From contig DDQN01000008.1 of assembly GCA_002342685.1 (NCBI GenBank), positions 1 to 28,480 of the forward strand: a stretch of DNA of 28,480 bases. Direction: 5' to 3'. Shown piece by piece: positions 24,274 to 28,480 of this stretch (the first letter of the stretch is position 1; every line of letters starts with the position of its first letter). The notes under the pieces are model-generated. The model had not been told where the DNA came from and did not search any database. It saw only the letters and a program-made list of their open reading frames with translations. Source of the DNA: Vibrio sp. UBA2441. Lineage in GTDB: Bacteria > Pseudomonadota > Gammaproteobacteria > Enterobacterales > Vibrionaceae. A program made the translations under genes and the position numbers.

Positions 24274-26292
24274 ATGGATCTTAACGTCTCTTATTTACTA
24301 TCTCTTGCTTCACTGGCAGAAGCTCAAAGGCACCGTTTTCTGGTTTACTTACAAGGTACGAGTGACTGGCAAAATAAGCTGTTTTCGGCTTTTGTTGAAC
24401 AAAAACGATACCAAAAGGTTTTTAAATTGGGAGGTAACTCGCTAGGGACAGCGGAGTTATATACTTATAAGCAAGGCAATAATCTTTTAGGTACTGAATG
24501 CGATAGTGTCTTTTATGATTGTGATGACGGTTTCGATGCGAACAGTTTTACCGCTGTTTCTGGAACGATAAAAGCGGGAGGGTTACTGTTTGTTAACTTT
24601 AAATCAGGAGATATACCTTCAACGCGATGGTTAAACATGGCATTACAATCAAGTATTACTATTAGCGAAAATTTGCACCCGCCTGCTTTACCTCAAGTAA
24701 ATAGTCTATCTGTATCTGAGAAAAACTATAGTGAACAAAAGTTGGCAATTGAACAAGTTCATAAAGTTGTTAAAGGGCATAGAAAGCGTCCTCTTGTTCT
24801 GACGGCAGATAGAGGAAGAGGTAAAAGTTCCGCATTAGGTATGGCAGCAGCTCAGCTAATGTCAGAGAGAAAGATGACAATTTTGCTAACGGCTCCGGCA
24901 AGAAAATCCGTAGAACCGGTATTTCAACATGCCAGGGCTAATTTGGCGAAGTTAGAAAAGGACGCTAATAACAGTATTTCTACCGGTCAGTCGACGCTAC
25001 GTTTTATTTCCCCTGATGAGTTGTTGAGAGGTAAACCTGATTGCGACTTATTGCTTGTCGACGAAGCATCGGCAATACCATTGCCAATGTTAGAAAAAAT
25101 AGTATCTGAGTATCACAGGACGGTCTTTTCAGCCACTATCCATGGTTATGAAGGTTGTGGTCGAGGCTTCACCGTAAAATTTTTTAATTGGCTTAATAAA
25201 TATAGACCGGGCTGGCACCATTTCCATATCAAACAAGCTATTCGTTGGAGTGATAATGATCCTCTAGAGCAATGGATATTTGATACATTTTTACTTAATA
25301 GCGAAATTTTATCCGATCTGATAGTCGATGATATCAATCTTTTACAATTCTCTACGGTATCTAAAACAGAATTAATGGATTCTCCAGCATTGTTTAGACA
25401 ATGTTTTGCACTGTTGGTTAACGCACATTACCAGACCTCTCCAAATGACTTGCTTCAGATTTTAGATGATGAATCCATATATTTATTTACTTTATCTCAG
25501 GCAGGGCGAGTCATTGCTTGCGTGATTGGAAAGTTAGAAGGAAATATTCAATCCAGTTTAGCCGATGATATTGTTTTGGGGACGCGCAGACCGAAAGGTC
25601 ATTTAGCCCCAGTACTTCTTGCCAGCCAGCTTGGATTAAAGGCTGTGTTAGCGGATCAATGTTTAAGAGTTATGAGAATTGCAGTTGCACCGCAATATCA
25701 AGGGCGTGGTTTAGGCTCTTTAATGCTAACTAAACTGTCTGATTCAAATGAACTCAATGTTGAATATTTAGCGACTAGTTATGGATTAACTAAAGAGTTG
25801 CACTCGTTTTGGAAGAAAAATAGTTTTGCAGCAGTTCGATTGGGATCCACTTGTGATAACGCTAGTGGTACACACTCTCTGTTAATGGTTCGATCTTTAG
25901 GCTCAACAACTTGGTACAAAGAGGCTGTGGGATATTTTTTTCCGAGTGTTGTTGCGCAGCTTCCTGAAACATTCGTTCACCTAGATGAGTCGTTAGCTAT
26001 TCAACTTCTTAGCAATGGCAACAGTGTATTTTCTTCACCTAAACCCTCTGAAGCTCAGTCTGCGCTTGTGAGTCTATATGCCCAAGGGGGAAGTAGTTAT
26101 GAAAGTGTCATACATGTATTAACATTATGCTTAGTTGATAAGCTGTCAGAAGAGTCTTTTCAATGCCCTCCTATTCTTATGAGTAAGATATTGCAACGGA
26201 AATCATGGCAATCTTGTGCAACACTTTATGGATATGCTGGAAGAAAACAAACAGAAAAGGCAGTTCGCAAATTCTCCATGTTACTTATTTAA
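24274..26292 (+). CDS. tmcA: tRNA(Met) cytidine acetyltransferase TmcA
   Basis: A 672-aa enzyme that makes N4-acetylcytidine at the wobble position of elongator tRNA-Met using acetyl-CoA and ATP; the length equals that of the E. coli enzyme within a residue or two. The N-terminal domain is of DUF1726 type, followed by an RNA-helicase-like ATPase with Walker A Gly-Arg-Gly-Lys-Ser-Ser (181-186) and Asp-Glu-Ala-Ser as Walker B (near 265), then a GNAT acetyltransferase domain with Tyr-Gln-Gly-Arg-Gly-Leu-Gly for acetyl-CoA (near 475), and a C-terminal tRNA-binding part. The Shine-Dalgarno sequence is weak (GAGC). It follows the parAB terminator and is followed by the parS2 doublet; its place here is conserved beside chromosome-2 parAB in vibrios as I recall. 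Confidence 0.95.
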   Translation: MDLNVSYLLSLASLAEAQRHRFLVYLQGTSDWQNKLFSAFVEQKRYQKVFKLGGNSLGTAELYTYKQGNNLLGTECDSVFYDCDDGFDANSFTAVSGTIKAGGLLFVNFKSGDIPSTRWLNMALQSSITISENLHPPALPQVNSLSVSEKNYSEQKLAIEQVHKVVKGHRKRPLVLTADRGRGKSSALGMAAAQLMSERKMTILLTAPARKSVEPVFQHARANLAKLEKDANNSISTGQSTLRFISPDELLRGKPDCDLLLVDEASAIPLPMLEKIVSEYHRTVFSATIHGYEGCGRGFTVKFFNWLNKYRPGWHHFHIKQAIRWSDNDPLEQWIFDTFLLNSEILSDLIVDDINLLQFSTVSKTELMDSPALFRQCFALLVNAHYQTSPNDLLQILDDESIYLFTLSQAGRVIACVIGKLEGNIQSSLADDIVLGTRRPKGHLAPVLLASQLGLKAVLADQCLRVMRIAVAPQYQGRGLGSLMLTKLSDSNELNVEYLATSYGLTKELHSFWKKNSFAAVRLGSTCDNASGTHSLLMVRSLGSTTWYKEAVGYFFPSVVAQLPETFVHLDESLAIQLLSNGNSVFSSPKPSEAQSALVSLYAQGGSSYESVIHVLTLCLVDKLSEESFQCPPILMSKILQRKSWQSCATLYGYAGRKQTEKAVRKFSMLLI

Positions 26293-26296
26293 ATAA

Positions 26297-26309
26297 TTTA
26301 CATTGTAAA
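26297..26309. promoter_or_regulatory. parS2: parS2 site 4
   Basis: TTTACATTGTAAA, an exact parS2 palindrome four bases after the tmcA stop codon. It forms a doublet with site 5, centres 26 bp apart. Confidence 0.9.
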
Positions 26310-26322
26310 TTTGAAATTCTGA

Positions 26323-26335
26323 TTTACAGTGTAAA
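26323..26335. promoter_or_regulatory. parS2: parS2 site 5
   Basis: TTTACAGTGTAAA, an exact parS2 palindrome and the second half of the doublet. It lies 136 bp upstream of the DUF342 gene start and so could also touch its promoter region. Confidence 0.9.
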
Positions 26336-26470
26336 TTTTTCTTGATTGCTTCATTTGTTAGAATTGACAGTTTTTAAAGTGACCAAATCCTAATTTCTAA
26401 GCATAGTTTCACAAAATGTTTCATACTTTAGATACACTGATTCAGAAACTTGAGATGAGCTTTATGTGAA

Positions 26471-28150
26471 ATGTGGAAAGAAATTACCAGACTATCCGAA
26501 GATGCTACTAGTGTTATCGCTCAGCTCCCTAGAGGAGAGGAGGTAGGACCTACTTTTAGCACCCATGGCCTAGAAATTGTACTAAATACACTAGGTGCTG
26601 GCGCTTTTTATTTTGATGAAGAAGCGGCAGGTCAATTTGTGCGAGCTGCTAAAGAAAATAAAAAGGCAGCTTTTGAAGGAATAAAGGTAGCACTTAAAAA
26701 AAATTCAGAAGTTATTGTTTCCACTTCAGATCATGACATGATGGCCACCATGACGATTACAGGTGCTTATGGCGGCGATCATCTTAAGGTACCTGAGGTT
26801 CTGAGTGCTTTGGCTGAGGCCAATGTGACTAAAGGCATAAATAAACTTGCGCTAAAAAAAGTGTTGTCAGTAAGTGCGAGTCTCGCACCAGGTGAGACTT
26901 TCGAACAACCCGTTGCTGTAGGTACCTCTGCTAAGCACGGAAAAGATGCTCAATTTATCCCCCTCGTTGAAGATATTAATACCAGAGTTTTGGCGCCTCA
27001 GGAGAGCAACCAGAAAACGCATAAAGTAGACATGCGAAATTTGGGTGAAACTATTACTGTTGAAGCGGGAGAAACGCTGATGAAGCGTATCCCTGCAACG
27101 AAAGGTACACCGGGCTTTACGGTTCTAGGTGCGGTACTACCTCCACAATCAGGTAAAGATAGCGCCTTAAAAGAAGGTAAAGGTTCCGTATATGATAGAG
27201 ATAACCCAAACCTTCTTCGCGCCAGCAACCCGGGAATGCCTATAATTAGAGCGGATTCTGTGGATGTTGATCCTGCTCTAAGCCTCACAAATATTGATGT
27301 AACTACTGGTCATGTTAAATTTAAAGGAAGTGTTGTTGTTTCTGGCAACATAGAGCCTGGAATGATCGTTAGGGCTACAGGGTCTCTGACTGTCGGTGGA
27401 TTTATTGAATCTGCAGATGTGCAGGTCCAAGAAGATATTATTGTTGGTAAAGGTATTATCGGCCATTCGGTTGACGAAGGGGAAGAGAAAGCCTGTGTGA
27501 TAAAAACCAACGGAAACATAAACTCTAAATACGCTCAATATGCTTTTCTTCAAGCTATGGGGAATATTAATTTAGAGCTTCATTGCCTGAATAATACGGT
27601 GATGTGTGCGGGTGATGTATCCGTTACAGATAACTCAGGAAAAAGAGGTACGCTTAGTGGTGGGCTGGTCAAAGCTGGCGGAAAAATTGATTGCGTTAAT
27701 TTAGGTGTAGAAGGTGATACCGCCACACACGTACAAGCGTTTGTTCGCTACAATAAGTACAAGCAAGGTATTAATGAGCTGAAAGAACGATATAAGTTAG
27801 CACAAGATAAAACCATGGAAATCATTCGGGCTGAAATGGACCTTAAGAAAAAGCCTAAGTCAGAACGTTCAGAAGACGATGCACTTGAAATTGAACGCAT
27901 GAAGAGTGATAACTCGACCCATATGACGCAAGTCAAAGAAAAACTGGGAAGTGCAGACTCTGAGTTAGAAAGGTTATTGACAGAAAATATTATCAGTGTC
28001 AAAAATCGTGTATATAGCAGAGTAACCGTTCAATATGGTGAAGAATCTATAATTACTAAGCGAGAGCATGGCCCTAGTACATTCTCTTTCAATCAATACA
28101 CGATAAAGTTCAGCTCAATGATTGAAGGTGTGGAAGACGAAGAGTTATAA
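26471..28150 (+). CDS. FapA/DUF342 family protein
   Basis: A 559-aa protein of the DUF342 family, called FapA (flagellar assembly protein A) in some annotations. An N-terminal variable domain of about 170 residues is followed by a repetitive, Gly- and Val-rich beta-helix-like core (about 245-410; Val-Val-Val-Ser-Gly-Asn-Ile-Glu-Pro-Gly-Met then Gly-Ser-Leu-Thr-Val-Gly-Gly-Phe) and a Lys/Glu-rich coiled coil (about 425-500). In V. vulnificus a FapA protein has been linked to polar flagellation and the sugar phosphotransferase system; no such partner is nearby, so the role here is open. The ATG at 26471 follows a weak ribosome binding site. A bidirectional terminator follows. Confidence 0.88.
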   Translation: MWKEITRLSEDATSVIAQLPRGEEVGPTFSTHGLEIVLNTLGAGAFYFDEEAAGQFVRAAKENKKAAFEGIKVALKKNSEVIVSTSDHDMMATMTITGAYGGDHLKVPEVLSALAEANVTKGINKLALKKVLSVSASLAPGETFEQPVAVGTSAKHGKDAQFIPLVEDINTRVLAPQESNQKTHKVDMRNLGETITVEAGETLMKRIPATKGTPGFTVLGAVLPPQSGKDSALKEGKGSVYDRDNPNLLRASNPGMPIIRADSVDVDPALSLTNIDVTTGHVKFKGSVVVSGNIEPGMIVRATGSLTVGGFIESADVQVQEDIIVGKGIIGHSVDEGEEKACVIKTNGNINSKYAQYAFLQAMGNINLELHCLNNTVMCAGDVSVTDNSGKRGTLSGGLVKAGGKIDCVNLGVEGDTATHVQAFVRYNKYKQGINELKERYKLAQDKTMEIIRAEMDLKKKPKSERSEDDALEIERMKSDNSTHMTQVKEKLGSADSELERLLTENIISVKNRVYSRVTVQYGEESIITKREHGPSTFSFNQYTIKFSSMIEGVEDEEL

Positions 28151-28183
28151 ACATCTTCAAAATTAGACTTAATATTTGAATAT

Positions 28184-28211
28184 AAAAAAAGGGAGCATTT
28201 GCTCCCTTTTT
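28184..28211. terminator. Bidirectional terminator
   Basis: GGGAGC (28191-28196) and GCTCCC (28201-28206) form the stem; A residues lie before it and five T residues after, so it serves both the DUF342 gene and the converging ABC transporter gene. Confidence 0.88.
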
Positions 28212-28226
28212 ATTCGTCAGTTTAAA

Positions 28227-28480
28227 TTAGCTTGCAGCTTTTACATTGCCTTGCTTGAGGTCGTTTAGTACTTGATGTTTTGGTCCGTCGGCGATTATCG
28301 AACCCTTTTCCATTACGATAATTCGGTCAACAATATCAAGCATCGATGTTTTATGTGTAATTAAAATTAGGGTTTCGCTTTTCTGAAGCTGTGCCAGCTG
28401 ATGTTTAATATGCATTTCACTCCGATTATCCATTGCGCTGGTAGGCTCATCCATTAACAGTGTTACCGCCGATGTAAAAA
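28227..28480 (-). CDS. Type I secretion ABC transporter, C-terminal end (partial)
   Basis: The last 83 codons or so of an ATP-binding cassette protein whose start lies beyond the window. Visible are Walker B with the D-loop (Val-Thr-Leu-Leu-Met-Asp-Glu-Pro-Thr-Ser-Ala-Met-Asp), the H-loop His in Leu-Ile-Thr-His-Lys-Thr-Ser, and the end Asp-Arg-Ile-Ile-Val-Met-Glu-Lys-Gly-Ser-Ile-x-Ala-Asp-Gly-Pro. The Ser-Ala-Met-Asp-Asn-Arg-Ser-Glu variant and the Asp-Gly-Pro-Lys-x-Gln-Val-Leu tail are typical of LapB/RTX-type type I secretion ATPases that export large adhesins or toxins with an adaptor and TolC-like pore. The cargo gene is not in view. The frame continues unbroken to the window edge. Confidence 0.85.
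   Translation of the reverse strand, partial: FTSAVTLLMDEPTSAMDNRSEMHIKHQLAQLQKSETLILITHKTSMLDIVDRIIVMEKGSIIADGPKHQVLNDLKQGNVKAAS

Overview
The window is the replication-origin region of the secondary chromosome of a Vibrionaceae bacterium, very likely a Vibrio. Three things show this. A full-length RctB initiator (658 aa) is encoded next to a clustered array of GATC-containing iterons. A ParA2/ParB2 partition pair follows. Five exact copies of the 13-bp chromosome-2 centromere palindrome TTTACA-N-TGTAAA (parS2) lie in gaps between genes across about 19 kb. The flanking genes (a YebC/YeeN-type protein, a DUF3283 protein, tmcA) also suit a Vibrio chromosome-2 origin. I cannot name the species.

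Layout, left to right. 1-7156, minus strand: a 2127-aa Rhs/YD-repeat protein with a Sec signal peptide and an AT-rich, unrecognised C-terminal tip, overlapped at its 3' end by a gene for a small membrane-anchored protein that may be its immunity partner. 7157-7617: spacer with a parS2 site and a possible small gene remnant. 7618-10837, minus strand: a DctB/DctD-like two-component system. 10838-11535: control region with a 265-bp MITE-like element, two palindromes that may bind the regulator, and a well-matched sigma-54 promoter. 11536-14705, plus strand: a three-gene TRAP dicarboxylate-type transporter. 14808-16587, minus strand: a LysR regulator and an overlapping beta-hydroxyacid dehydrogenase. 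16667-18344: a DUF2798 membrane protein, a YebC-family protein, a DUF3283 protein and a small acidic protein.

18862-26292 is the replication and partition core. rctB reads leftward. The 1.15-kb ori2 region holds a GATC-rich AT-rich stretch, six TGATCA cores spaced 22-23 bp apart, a perfect DnaA box, scattered iterons, a 20-bp perfect head-to-head iteron palindrome and a parS2 site. parA2-parB2 and tmcA read rightward. After tmcA come a parS2 doublet, a FapA/DUF342 protein, and the 3' end of a type I secretion ABC transporter that runs out of the window.

Two functional units stand out. In the origin unit, RctB would bind the iterons, DnaA its box, and ParB2 the parS2 sites, with ParA2 driving segregation. 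In the uptake unit, the kinase senses an external ligand, probably a carboxylate, and the GAFTGA-bearing regulator activates the sigma-54 promoter of the TRAP operon. The most novel material is the exported Rhs protein with its uncharacterised tip and candidate immunity gene. Some origin details also merit checking: the iteron palindrome, a lone iteron beyond rctB, and the parS2 doublet.
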